From Ferrimonas marina (lineage in GTDB: Bacteria; Pseudomonadota; Gammaproteobacteria; Enterobacterales; Shewanellaceae), in NCBI RefSeq assembly GCF_900129905.1, contig NZ_FQXG01000015.1:1-48943 (forward strand): a stretch of 48,943 nt of DNA, read 5' to 3'. Positions within the stretch are counted from its first letter, which is position 1; every line of letters starts with the position of its first letter. A model generated the notes under the pieces. It saw only the letters and a list, made by a program, of their open reading frames with translations. It searched no databases and was not told the origin of the DNA. Shown here in pieces: positions 8,453-17,900 of the stretch. The translations under genes and the position numbers were made by a program.

Positions 8453-9522
8453 ACCAGTAATCGGTGCCATCGTGCCAGGATCCGCTCCTGATCGGTGTCG
8501 TCCGCCAGTGCCAGTGCCGCCTCGGAGTAGCGCTGATAGGTGGCATCGTCGGCGGTGATCGCCAAGATGGCATCGGCGAAGGCACGATGATCGTAGGGTG
8601 GGATAACGTGACCGTTTTGCCCCTCCCGGACGATCCAGTGCAGCGCTTCAAAGGTGTCGTAGGCGACGATGGGCAAGCCCTGGCTGCGGGCCTCGATCAG
8701 GGTATTGCCAAACCCCTCGAAGTGGCTGGTCATCAGGAACACCCCATGGGCCCGCAGAGCCGGTGCCACGTCCTGGGATTCACCGCAGTAGCGGACGTTG
8801 TCGCGAAGATCGATCTGGCGCTGAAGCCGGGCCAGCTCCTCCTTGCTGCCGCCACCGTAGATACTGAGGCGGTAAGGTGCGCCCAGGGTATCCATTACCT
8901 GGAACAGCCCAGACAGGTTCTTGTGCTGCTCGTGGATGCGGCCGATGTAGATAAGCTCGGTGCTGCGGTTCAATGTGCTGTTGGCGCGATCCAGCCGGCA
9001 GGCCCTGGGGATCACCTCGATGGGGAAGGGGGCGTCCGGTACCAGCTGCTGCAGGGTGGCCTTATCGGCATCGGTGTACACCGTCATGATGTCGATGTAC
9101 TGCTTGCGCGCCTGAAAGGCCCAGCGCTGAATGCCACCGAGGAAATAGTCGAATCGATTGGTTTGCACCAGTACCACCCGGGTCCGCTTAAGGATCTTGC
9201 GGGGCAGGCAGATAAGGTAGAAGGGATTGAACAGCACCAGGGTATCGCCGTCAGACACGGTACGCTGGATCTGTTGGTAGCCGGTGGCGGCGGCCATCAG
9301 CAGGTGGAGCTTGCGTTGGCCGATGTAGGGGGTATTGCCCCAGCGTACTGAGGTGCTGCCCACCAGCTCCGGCAGCAGGTTGCCGTTATCCGGATAATCG
9401 TAGACATACAGCTCCTGGCAGGGCACCCCTTTGGCCAGCAAGAAACGTTGCAATCCGCGAATGGTGGTTTGCACCCCGCCGCTGCTGGTGGACTTGCTGT
9501 AACTGATAAAGTGGATGGTCAT
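8449..9522 (-). CDS. family 4 glycosyltransferase
   Basis: GT-B-fold retaining glycosyltransferase, predicted cytoplasmic, adding a sugar to the repeat unit. The 357-aa protein has the N-terminal glycine-rich turn SSGGVQTTIRGLQ, then YIGRIHEQHKNLSGL opening the C-terminal domain, YGGGSKEELARL, and the nucleotide-sugar motif EGFGNTLIEA with both glutamates of EX7E. It is read against the surrounding genes and is coupled to the upstream polymerase gene by a 4-bp ATGA overlap (9519-9522). The pair therefore forms a small inverted operon in the middle of a + strand locus. Specificity is unknown. Confidence 0.87.
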   Translation of the reverse strand: MTIHFISYSKSTSSGGVQTTIRGLQRFLLAKGVPCQELYVYDYPDNGNLLPELVGSTSVRWGNTPYIGQRKLHLLMAAATGYQQIQRTVSDGDTLVLFNPFYLICLPRKILKRTRVVLVQTNRFDYFLGGIQRWAFQARKQYIDIMTVYTDADKATLQQLVPDAPFPIEVIPRACRLDRANSTLNRSTELIYIGRIHEQHKNLSGLFQVMDTLGAPYRLSIYGGGSKEELARLQRQIDLRDNVRYCGESQDVAPALRAHGVFLMTSHFEGFGNTLIEARSQGLPIVAYDTFEALHWIVREGQNGHVIPPYDHRAFADAILAITADDATYQRYSEAALALADDTDQERILARWHRLLV

Positions 9523-10856
9523 GATTTCACCGCCAGGTAGGGGATGGGGCGTACCGTCTGCGCCGTGGGCGCCGGTGCCGGGCTGCGCTGGTTATCCAGC
9601 AGGTAGCAGGCGTGGATCATGGCAAACACCAGCCAGATATAGTTGCCGCCGAGAAAGAGTCCGTCGTTGTGGAAGGTCGAGTGGGCCAGGTAGGGCACCA
9701 GGCCAATCAGCAGGTACTTGCTGTAGTGGGCCTTGAGCTTGAGGAAGTACCAGGTGAGGGTCACGATGGCACCGATGCCGTAGACAAAGAGCAGACGAAT
9801 GGGGTTGTTGTGCAGGTCCCGTCCCGCCACCGCCCGGGCATTCTCCATCTGGTAGAGCATGTGCCAGTATTCCGCCTGCAGCTCGGTAGTATCTGCCAAC
9901 CAACCGTGGCCTATGGGCATATCGAGAAACAGCAGCAGGCCGACCATGGCCAGGGGCTTACGGGCAGCAAAGGAGCTGTCTTCTATGCTCAGCACCCGCA
10001 CATCCAGCACCTCATAAAGGATGGGCTGGATCACGGGCACCATCATCAGTATTGCCAGCCCCAGCAGCACGATGGGGATCTTCTGGCGGCTGGTGAAAAA
10101 CAGGTGGGCAGGCCAAAGCAGCAGCAAGCCGTAGAGGCTGGAGCGGGTGCCGGTCATGAAGACCGCCACCAGCAGCCAGGCGAGGATGGCAAACGCCAGC
10201 AGGTTGTTACGGGGAAAGAGATCGGCGAACCGAGTCGGCAGCATCCGCGACAGGTAGAACATCATAAAGCAGAGACACGCCTGGTAACCCAGGTGGATAT
10301 TGGAATAGGACAGTCCGCGGGGGCGGAAGCGGTCGATATAGACTCCACCACCGGAGGTGTTTTCCGAGACAAAGATGTCGGAGCGCTCCATCCCCTGCAG
10401 CACGGCCAATTTGTTGGCCAGGTCCCAGGCGGGCTGCAGGTTGAGTCCCTGTAGCACCGCGACGGTGGCGGATACCAGGATCGCCGCCAGAAACAGTTGG
10501 GAAAGGAAGCGCACCCCTAACAGCTGGCACAACATCAGGCCGGTGATCAGCACTACTCCGGGCTGGATGATAAAGCGAAACATCTGGTAGCCGGGGCCGG
10601 CCAGTTCAAACTCGAAGATCAGCGACGCCACCAGGCCAAACAGGCCCATGGCGGCGAGGGCGCGCAGATGAAAATTGTCGAGCAGGGTAGGCCAGTGCAC
10701 TCGAAACAGGGTGGCGAAAGCGGAGAACAGTGACAGTAACACCAAGGTACGCACCGGCAGCCCGACACTGAGCTTGACCAGGTAGATCGACAGCGCGACA
10801 AACAGGCCGGCGCCCAAGGCAAAGAATGGGCGGGCAAATTGCAGATTGTTATCCAT
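9519..10856 (-). CDS. Wzy-like polysaccharide polymerase (O-antigen ligase/polymerase superfamily)
   Basis: Predicted inner-membrane polymerase joining lipid-linked units on the periplasmic side. The 445-aa protein has about ten to twelve hydrophobic helices and a large periplasmic loop in the middle (residues roughly 155-200) containing RPRGLSYSNIHLGYQ, followed by FMTGTRSSLYGLLLL. That arrangement, with arginines beside the loop, is typical of the Wzy_C/O-antigen ligase superfamily. It is the only polymerase candidate in the locus, so I call it Wzy, but WaaL-type ligase activity cannot be excluded from sequence. AGGAT lies about 8 nt before the ATG. It is divergent from the gene at 11018. 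Confidence 0.82.
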   Translation of the reverse strand: MDNNLQFARPFFALGAGLFVALSIYLVKLSVGLPVRTLVLLSLFSAFATLFRVHWPTLLDNFHLRALAAMGLFGLVASLIFEFELAGPGYQMFRFIIQPGVVLITGLMLCQLLGVRFLSQLFLAAILVSATVAVLQGLNLQPAWDLANKLAVLQGMERSDIFVSENTSGGGVYIDRFRPRGLSYSNIHLGYQACLCFMMFYLSRMLPTRFADLFPRNNLLAFAILAWLLVAVFMTGTRSSLYGLLLLWPAHLFFTSRQKIPIVLLGLAILMMVPVIQPILYEVLDVRVLSIEDSSFAARKPLAMVGLLLFLDMPIGHGWLADTTELQAEYWHMLYQMENARAVAGRDLHNNPIRLLFVYGIGAIVTLTWYFLKLKAHYSKYLLIGLVPYLAHSTFHNDGLFLGGNYIWLVFAMIHACYLLDNQRSPAPAPTAQTVRPIPYLAVKS

Positions 10857-11017
10857 CTTTAATCCTGTCCCTGGAAGTCCCTAATTCGCTGATTGTTCTA
10901 ATACAAACTAAAACTAGTCGAGGTCTGTTCGGCGCGCCAATGCCAAGGCGGAGGCAATTCAGGATTCAACCCGGATGTGCGGTTCATTGACTATGCTTTT
11001 CAATTAGAAAGGAACAA
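10857..11017. promoter_or_regulatory. divergent intergenic region of the inverted pair
   Basis: These 161 bases separate the minus-strand polymerase-glycosyltransferase pair from the + strand genes beginning at 11018, so promoters for both directions are expected here. The + strand side ends with TTGACTATGCT and a good ribosome binding site (AAAGGA before ATG 11018). I cannot assign a full -35/-10 pair with confidence for either direction. Confidence 0.5.
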
Positions 11018-12199
11018 ATGGCTGTCACTTATTCAGGGAGAAGCAGGATGCAGGACGCTGGGAAAAGCGTGATCGTCGCCTTTATGCTGGGCGAGTCCGC
11101 GACGCGACTGACCCAAAGTGGGTTTCTAAATATTGATGCCACCTTGGCCGCCGCCTATCTGGAGAAGGGGCTGTTCGACACCGTCTATTGGTTGACCTAC
11201 GACGCCAACGACGCCGAGGTGTTGGCGCAGCTCAAGGCGGAGGGCAAGATCGCCCAGGGGATTGAGCTACTCACCCCGCCCAGTTGGGCCAACCGCGGCC
11301 TGGGTAAGCTGTGGTACTCGGTGGCTGCGCCCTGGATCCACCGCCAACAGTTTCGGGCCGCGGAAGCCTGTATCTGCCAGCAGACCAGCGGCAGCTGGAC
11401 CGGTTTCATTGGCAAGCTGCTGTTCGGTACCCGCTTTGTCTACCGTTACGGCCACTCACTCTGGCGTCGTCATTGGGATCGCAAGCAGTGGCTGCGCCTG
11501 GCGTTCTCCTGGCCGCTGGATCGGATCCTGACCCGCTTCTCTGATCACACCCTGGTTTGCACCCACCTGGATTACCACAACAACCGCCATATCCGCACTG
11601 TCACCCTCTGCCCTAACTTTATCGACACCCGCTCCATCAATGATCTCCCCCCCTGGGCCGAGCGACAGGAGCGGGCGGTCTACGTTGGCCGGCTGATGTC
11701 ATTCAAGAATGTGTTCAATATGGTGGAGGCCTGCGCCCGGGTGGGGTGGCCGCTGGAGGTGTTTGGTGACGGTCCGCTGCGGCAAGAGATGATGGCCCAT
11801 GCTGAGAAGGTCGGGGCGGAGGTGATCTTCCACGGCATCCAACCCAACGAGGTGATCCGTGAGCACCTGCCCAGCTTCAAGTACCACCTGCTGGTCAGCA
11901 ACTTTGAAGGCATGCCCAAGGCGCTGCTGGAGGGGATGGCAGCCGGCTCACTCTGCCTGGTCACCCCGATCTTCGGCTGTACCGAGATCATTGATGATGG
12001 CATCAATGGCCTGGTGGCTGGCGGTGAGGATGTCGACAGCCTGGTGGCGCTGTTTGAAAAAGCCAAAACGGCGGATGGCCAGCGACTGGGGGAGCAGGCC
12101 GTCGCCAAGATCCACTCCCATTACTCGCTGGAGCGGGTGGTGGAGTTGCATCAGCAGGCCCTGTTTGACCAGCCGCCGATCGTGTCGGCACAGACCTGA
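11018..12199 (+). CDS. family 4 glycosyltransferase
   Basis: GT-B glycosyltransferase of 393 aa, predicted cytoplasmic. The C-terminal donor domain is clear: AVYVGRLMSFKNVFNMVEA, VFGDGPLRQEM and NFEGMPKALLEGMAAG with an intact EX7E. The N-terminal acceptor domain is divergent and rich in Trp/Arg (LWRRHWDRKQW near residues 148-158), so the acceptor cannot be guessed. The ATG has AAAGGA 6 nt upstream. The next glycosyltransferase starts 10 nt after the stop, so they form one operon. Confidence 0.86.
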   Translation: MAVTYSGRSRMQDAGKSVIVAFMLGESATRLTQSGFLNIDATLAAAYLEKGLFDTVYWLTYDANDAEVLAQLKAEGKIAQGIELLTPPSWANRGLGKLWYSVAAPWIHRQQFRAAEACICQQTSGSWTGFIGKLLFGTRFVYRYGHSLWRRHWDRKQWLRLAFSWPLDRILTRFSDHTLVCTHLDYHNNRHIRTVTLCPNFIDTRSINDLPPWAERQERAVYVGRLMSFKNVFNMVEACARVGWPLEVFGDGPLRQEMMAHAEKVGAEVIFHGIQPNEVIREHLPSFKYHLLVSNFEGMPKALLEGMAAGSLCLVTPIFGCTEIIDDGINGLVAGGEDVDSLVALFEKAKTADGQRLGEQAVAKIHSHYSLERVVELHQQALFDQPPIVSAQT

Positions 12200-12209
12200 G
12201 GGGGCAAGG

Positions 12210-13337
12210 ATGCGAACAGCCGTTGCCCTGGTCGGCGGGCGAGGATTTCACTCCGCCTACGGAGGGGTGGAGAATGCCGTCCATCAGCTCAGCCGCGAGA
12301 TGGCCCGTCAGGGCACCCAGCCCATCTGGGTCGCAGGTCATGGTGAGGGGCGTGGTTTTCAACGCAGCCAGTCTCATGGGGTGCACCTGTTGTCGGCCCC
12401 CAAATGGGTGACCGCGCTGGGCCACAGCGCCACCACCTTGGTGGTGCTGCTCTACCTGCTTATCTGGGTGCGGCCCCAGGTGGTGTTCCTGTTTGCTTCG
12501 GGACCGTCGTTGCTCAGCCCGCTGGTGCGTCTGTTTGGCGCGCGAGCCGTGGCCTGCCTGCGCGCCATCGATAGCCAACGGGATGGCTGGCGCGGTCTGA
12601 ACAAGTGGATTCTGCAGGCGGGTGAGTACGCCGCCACGCACTGGGCTCACTGTTGCACCGTAAATAGCCTGGCGATGCAGCGCCATTTCCAGGCCAAAGG
12701 GATTGAGACGGTGTTCATTGCCAATGGCATTACCACCCCGGAGCGATTCGAGCCGGGCTACCTGGAGAGTTTGGCGCTGACCGCCGATCACTATCTGCTC
12801 TATGCCGCCCGGCTGGATCCGGTCAAGCGGCTGGATCTGTTACTCCAGGCTCACTCGGCCATGGCCGCGCCGCCTTTGCTGGTGGTGGCGGGTGGCAACT
12901 GCAAATCCCCGGCCTATGAGGCGCGATTGCGCCAGTTAGCCCATGACAAGGTGCTGTTCCTTGGCCATGTAGACCAGGCCAAGATGGCCACCTTGATGCA
13001 AGGGTGTGGGATCTTTGTCTTGCCCTCGGTGCTGGAGGGGATGTCCAACAGTCTGCTCAGTGCCATGGGGCAGGGGCGATGTGTGCTGTGCGCTGATGTA
13101 CCCGAGAATGCCGACGTGGTGGAAGGGGTACCTGAGGCGCTGTTTCCTGCCGACAACCGGTCGGTGTTGACCGAGCGACTCGAGCAGCTGTGGCAAGACC
13201 CGCTTGCCCGCGCCGAGGTTGGCGAGGCATTGAAGCGGCGCAGTCGCCAGTTCGATTGGGCCGAATCGGCAAGCCGGTTCCTGATCCTGGCCCAGCGTGG
13301 TGGAGAAGCGCGATTGGGATCCCTCTCTTCCGGCTGA
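12210..13337 (+). CDS. family 4 glycosyltransferase with altered EX7E motif
   Basis: GT-B glycosyltransferase of 375 aa starting at ATG 12210, with GAGGGG about 6 nt upstream; the open frame extends further 5' only as a shadow of the preceding gene. The N-terminal domain holds GGRGFHSAYGGVENAVHQL, the glycine-rich acceptor side. The C-terminal domain holds LYAARLDPVKRLDLLLQA and VLEGMSNSLLSAMGQG. In that last motif the second glutamate of EX7E is a serine. The rest of the donor domain is intact, so it is probably active, but this residue normally contacts the donor sugar or nucleotide. Hydrophobic stretch LVVLLYLLIW near residues 75-85 may dock on the membrane. Confidence 0.85.
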   Translation: MRTAVALVGGRGFHSAYGGVENAVHQLSREMARQGTQPIWVAGHGEGRGFQRSQSHGVHLLSAPKWVTALGHSATTLVVLLYLLIWVRPQVVFLFASGPSLLSPLVRLFGARAVACLRAIDSQRDGWRGLNKWILQAGEYAATHWAHCCTVNSLAMQRHFQAKGIETVFIANGITTPERFEPGYLESLALTADHYLLYAARLDPVKRLDLLLQAHSAMAAPPLLVVAGGNCKSPAYEARLRQLAHDKVLFLGHVDQAKMATLMQGCGIFVLPSVLEGMSNSLLSAMGQGRCVLCADVPENADVVEGVPEALFPADNRSVLTERLEQLWQDPLARAEVGEALKRRSRQFDWAESASRFLILAQRGGEARLGSLSSG

Positions 13338-13349
13338 CGGCAGTAACCC

Positions 13350-14774
13350 ATGACGCTTTGGCACAGGTTCCTCCAGGGAGTAGGCTGGGTGGTCGGCGGC
13401 AAGCAGGTCCAGCAGATCGTCGGGCTGCTGGTCACCATGACCCTGGCCAACTGGCTGGGGCCCGAGGCCTTTGGCCTGATGAGCATGGTGATGGTCTTTG
13501 CTGGGCTCGCCCGCATCCTGGCCGACTCCGGCATCGCCGCCGCCATTATCCAGCGTCAGGATCTCACCCCCCTCCATTGCCATAGCCTGTTCTGGCTTAG
13601 CCTGCTGATTGCCTCCGTCGTGGGCATCGCCTTTTATCTTGCCGCAGAGCCCATTGCTGCGTTCTACCGCCGCACCGAGTTGATCCCCGTGGTCCAGGTA
13701 ATGGCCTGGCTGTTTCCTTTAGCCGCGCTCTGTGCGGTTCCTCAGGCCCTGATGCGGCGGCAGATGCGCTTCAAGGCACTCACATTGGTGGAGACGGTAG
13801 CCCACGCCGGAGCCGGTGCGACCGCCTTGCTGCTGGCCTGGCTCGGTTTTGGGCTTTGGAGCCTGGTCAGCCAGCCGCTGGCATTCCACGGTATCCGTTC
13901 AGGCCTGATCTGTCTGGTGTCTGGCTGGCGGCCGCAGTTGAGGTTCTCCCTGGCCTCGGTACGGCAGGTGTTCCAATTCTCCGCCAGGATGGTGGGCGTA
14001 CAGTACCTGCAATACGGCATCTACAACCTGGACCAGCTGCTGGTGGGTCAGTTCCTTGGAGCAACGGCACTGGGCTTCTATAACCTGGCTCAGAAGCTGA
14101 TGCTGGTGCCTATCCGCAGCGTCTGCCTGGAGATCGCCAAGGTGCTCTTCCCCGCGCTTTCCAAGCTCCAGGGCGAGCCTGCAGCACTGCGCCAGCACTA
14201 CCTGAGATCGATGAAGGCCACGGCATTCCTGGTGTTGCCAATGCTGCTGGGGATCTGGGTGGTGGCGGATCCCCTGGTAACCCTGTTCTTCGGTGATGCC
14301 TGGCTGGCGGCGATCCCCATCCTCAAGGTGCTTTGCTGGGTGGGGATCTGTCAGCAGTTGATCACCGTCTCCAGCGTGGTCTTTCGGGCGCTGGACCGGC
14401 TGGATCTTGAGCTGTGGTTGAATCTCGGCCGGTTGGTGGTGATGGCGTTGCTGTTGCTACCGGCGGTGGAGTATGGCCTGGAGCCGTTCTCCTGGGTTCG
14501 TCTGTCCCTGGCTCTGGCGTTCGCATTGCTGCAGCAGTGGGTGGTGTTGCGCATGCTGGCGCTCTCCCCCGCTCGCTGGTTGCAGTCGACTGTCGCCCCG
14601 GTGCTCTGTGTCAGTAGCATGGTGGCGCTGCTGCTGTGGATCCAGCCCAACCTGCTCACTCAACCGATTCGCTGGCAGCTCGCTTTGCTGATAGGCAGCG
14701 GTGTGGTGGTCTACCTGTTGTGCGTCGGCGGCTATTGGCGCTGGTGTCGTCTGCACCGAATCAACTGGCTTTGA
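13350..14774 (+). CDS. Wzx-type polysaccharide flippase (second copy)
   Basis: Second MOP-superfamily exporter of the locus, 474 aa with about 12 to 14 membrane helices. It resembles the WzxC/colanic acid exporter branch: LANWLGPEAFGLMSMV near the N terminus, IYNLDQLLVGQFLGATALGFYNLAQKL in the middle and LFFGDAWLAAIPILKVL later. It would flip lipid-linked repeat units. It is clearly different from the flippase at 7016, so this is not a recent duplication. It starts 12 nt after the glycosyltransferase stop without a strong ribosome binding site, suggesting translational coupling. A 196-nt gap follows before the large secreted protein. Confidence 0.88.
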   Translation: MTLWHRFLQGVGWVVGGKQVQQIVGLLVTMTLANWLGPEAFGLMSMVMVFAGLARILADSGIAAAIIQRQDLTPLHCHSLFWLSLLIASVVGIAFYLAAEPIAAFYRRTELIPVVQVMAWLFPLAALCAVPQALMRRQMRFKALTLVETVAHAGAGATALLLAWLGFGLWSLVSQPLAFHGIRSGLICLVSGWRPQLRFSLASVRQVFQFSARMVGVQYLQYGIYNLDQLLVGQFLGATALGFYNLAQKLMLVPIRSVCLEIAKVLFPALSKLQGEPAALRQHYLRSMKATAFLVLPMLLGIWVVADPLVTLFFGDAWLAAIPILKVLCWVGICQQLITVSSVVFRALDRLDLELWLNLGRLVVMALLLLPAVEYGLEPFSWVRLSLALAFALLQQWVVLRMLALSPARWLQSTVAPVLCVSSMVALLLWIQPNLLTQPIRWQLALLIGSGVVVYLLCVGGYWRWCRLHRINWL

Positions 14775-14970
14775 CTGGTCATACCAGGTGGAAGATGCTG
14801 ATAATAATAACCTTAAAAAAAGGATGGCCTTCACAGCCCTGGCGGCTTAGACAATTCAACTACGCTTAATTCACTTCATTGGGGCTGTACCCCTTCGGTA
14901 CAGCTAGGACGTATGCCCTTTGCGGTTGTTAATGGCGAAGTCTTGTCTTTGTCGGACAGGGAGTAAATCT
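14775..14970 (+). promoter_or_regulatory. leader region of the secreted mosaic protein gene
   Basis: This 196-nt gap separates the second flippase from the large secreted protein gene. It contains a short hairpin, GCTGTACC (14884-14891) with GGTACAGC (14897-14904), without a T run. An AT-rich patch (GATAATAATAACCTTAAAAAAAGG, around 14799) precedes it. The following bases GGACGTATGCC recall the GGACGCAAAGCC of c-di-GMP-I riboswitches, but the rest does not fit, so I do not call one. GGGAG lies just before the ATG at 14971. Confidence 0.4.
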
Positions 14971-17900
14971 ATGTTCCGGTTCCTCAATAGGGACATCCTA
15001 GTCGGTGTCTGCTGCCTCCTTTTCAGTGCAATTTCCGTTGCCGAATTACGCGTAAGCTCCAACGCGGACCGAAGTAACTCCACTGCACTGTCTCAAGCCA
15101 CACTCTCAGATCGTGTTTACATCTACTACGATGCGCCGGTCGCGGCTAGCCAGGTACGTTTCTACCTGGATCAGTCCGACAGCGGCACGATTTTCCAGAC
15201 CGAGAACAAGGCGCCCTATGACTTTGCGGGTACCGCCAGTAACGGCGATGGCTTTGCCTTTGCCACTGAGACCCTGTCGGACGGCCAGCACTTCATCACC
15301 GTCTCGGTGACGCCCACGACGGGCGCGGTGTTTACTGAGCAAGCCAGCTTCACCGTGGATAACAGCGATGGTGGCAGTGGTGGCGGCGGTGGTGGTGGCG
15401 GAACACCCAGCAGTTACACCCTGCAGTTCAGTGACAACCCCGGTCGAACCGGGGCCTCGGCACTGGCAGGGCAGACCCTGGAGGGCGATGGCTACGTCTT
15501 TATCGCTCCCGAGACCGACGTTAACGAGGTTCGCTTCTACGTCAACAGCGACGAGAACGGCACGGCCCAGCAGATTGAGCGCTCCGCCCCCTATGATCTG
15601 GGTGGCACTGAGAGCAACGACGATGCCCGGCCCTTCAATTTCGACACCCTGGGTCAGGGTAACCATTTCGTTACCGCCGAGATCTTTACTGGAACCGGCA
15701 TCGAGGTGATCTCAGCGTCCTTCAGCGTTGGTGCCGGCTCGCCGCTACTGCAGGCAACCACCACTGACGTGAACTGGAGCGTGGAGGAGGGCGGTCCTGC
15801 CCAATCGAGCCAGTTGACCATCAGCTCCAGCACCGGCGCCGCCTACACCCTGCAAGAAAACCATAACGATGCCTGGTTGTCTGTGGCCATCAGCGGCAGC
15901 ACGCCTTCCACCGTAACACTCACCGGCAACCCTTCGGGCCTGTCGCCCGGCAGCTATGAAGACACGGTGACCTTCAGCGCCACCGGGCACGGCAGTGTGT
16001 CGGTCTCGGTACAGATGCTGATCCTGCCTGCCTCCGGTGGTGGTGGCAGCGGTGACTATCAGATGCTGATCAGCGGCAACGCCAACCGAAGTGGCGCAAC
16101 GGCCCTTGCCGGTCAAGGCGTCAGTGGCGATATCTACGTCTTCATCTCGCCGGAAACGGACATCAGCGAGGTACGCTGGTACCTGGATGATCCGCAACTG
16201 ACCAGCCCGGTGCAGACCGAACGCAAGGCACCTTACGACTTTGCCGGCACCGAAGCTGACGATACTGCGAAGTCATTCAACTCCGACGGCCTGTCGGCGG
16301 GCACCCATTCCGTCACGGCACTGGTGGTGACCTCGGATGGCACCAAGACGGTCACCGGCAGCTTTGTTACCGGCAGCGGTCTGCCCCAGTTGCAAAGCAC
16401 GGTTGGGACCTTCAACTGGTCCGCCGATGTCAGCGACCCGGCGGTGACCGGTACCACGGTGATCTCCACCTCAGATGGCAGCACTGCCAGCCTGTCAGAA
16501 TCCCATGGTGCCAGCTGGCTGGATGTGTCACTGGATAGCAACTCCACGCCGAGCACGGTCACTTTCATGGCGGACCCATCGGGCCTGAGTGAAGGCAGCT
16601 ACCAGGATACCGTGGTGTTCTCCGCCGTGGGTTACGGCTCGGTCAGCGTCAACGTCAACCTGCAAGTCAGCGACAACGATGGCAACGCCGGTGGCGGCGG
16701 TGGCGATTGCTTCCCGGTCAGCTGCGAGCTGATCAAGGTCTCTATCCCCTTCAGTGTGGAGTTTGACCAGGAACAGGGTGGACTGGAGGACGGCGCTGGT
16801 ACCGGCACCGGGATGACCTACCTGCAGCCCTCCACCAAGGGCGGCTACAAGCCCAACCTGCTGGACGTGAACACCAGCACCGAGCGCCTGGTGATCACCA
16901 CCACCAGCGGTTTGCAGTACACCTCTACCAACAGCCTGGATAACGCCATCGGTGTCGGCTACGCCGGGCCCAACTACATCGCCCGAATCTCCACCGTACT
17001 GGTCGATCCGCCCACCGGCACCGGCAGCTATGAGCAAGCCGGCCTGTGGTTTGGTTACGACGAGGACAACTACGTCAAGCTGGTGTTCCTGTCCGGGCCC
17101 AGCGGCGGTCGGGTACAGTTTGGCTTTGAGGACGGTGGCAGCTTCACCACCCAGTTCAACTCCACCGTGGGTGATCTCAACGGCAGCACCATCAAGCTTA
17201 TTCTGGTGGCTAATCCTGAGAATAAGACCCTGACCGGTCGCTACTCCGTTAACGGTGGCGCGGAGCTGCAGATGGGTGTCATTAATCTGCCTTCGGAGTT
17301 CTTCAGCTTCGACGCCGCGGGGATTGACCCTATCATTGGTACCCGCACCTTCACCGGTCTGATGGCCAGTAACCGCAATGGCTCCGCCCTCAACTATCAG
17401 TTCGAGAACTTCCTCATTGAAGAGGTGGATGAGGGGGGTGGCGGTCCGCTGCCGGGCAGTGGCGATTGGCAGTTCGTGAAATCCGGCAGCCACAACGTTT
17501 CCTTCCCCACCTCCATGGTCTGGGGCCCCAATGGCAAGCTCTACGTGGCGACACTGCAGGGTGAGGTCCGAGAACTGACCTACGATGACGACTTTAACGT
17601 CATCCAGGACAACGCCATTGACTCGCTCCAGGATAGCTTGGGCAATCGCTTGACCCTGGGCATCGAGGTGTACCATGACAACCCCAGCGATCCCGATGAT
17701 TTCTCCCTGTGGCTCAACCACTCCAGTGCGTCGGCTAATAACGGTGATATCAACTCGGGCATGGTAACCCGGCTCTCCGGCAACAACTTCCAGGACGTCG
17801 AGCACGTTATCGAGGGGCTGCCGCGGGCCAAGGCCAATCACGGTCCCAACAGCCTCCACTTTGGCCCCGACGGCAAACTCTACATCGCCATTGGCGGGAT

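Noticed and set aside
11859..12209. Upstream extension of the third GT4 gene's frame into the preceding gene
   Set aside because: It overlaps a well-supported gene in another frame; the ATG at 12210 with GAGGGG upstream is the natural start and gives an N terminus typical of GT4.
14880..14970. c-di-GMP-I riboswitch before the mosaic gene
   Set aside because: Only a short hairpin and a partial GGACG block are seen; the GGCAAA block and the tetraloop-receptor helix are missing.
16528..17859. Open frame of 443 codons on the minus strand opposite the mosaic protein gene
   Set aside because: It is antisense to clear domains on the + strand, is rich in Gly/Val/His from inverted codons, and has no ribosome binding site.
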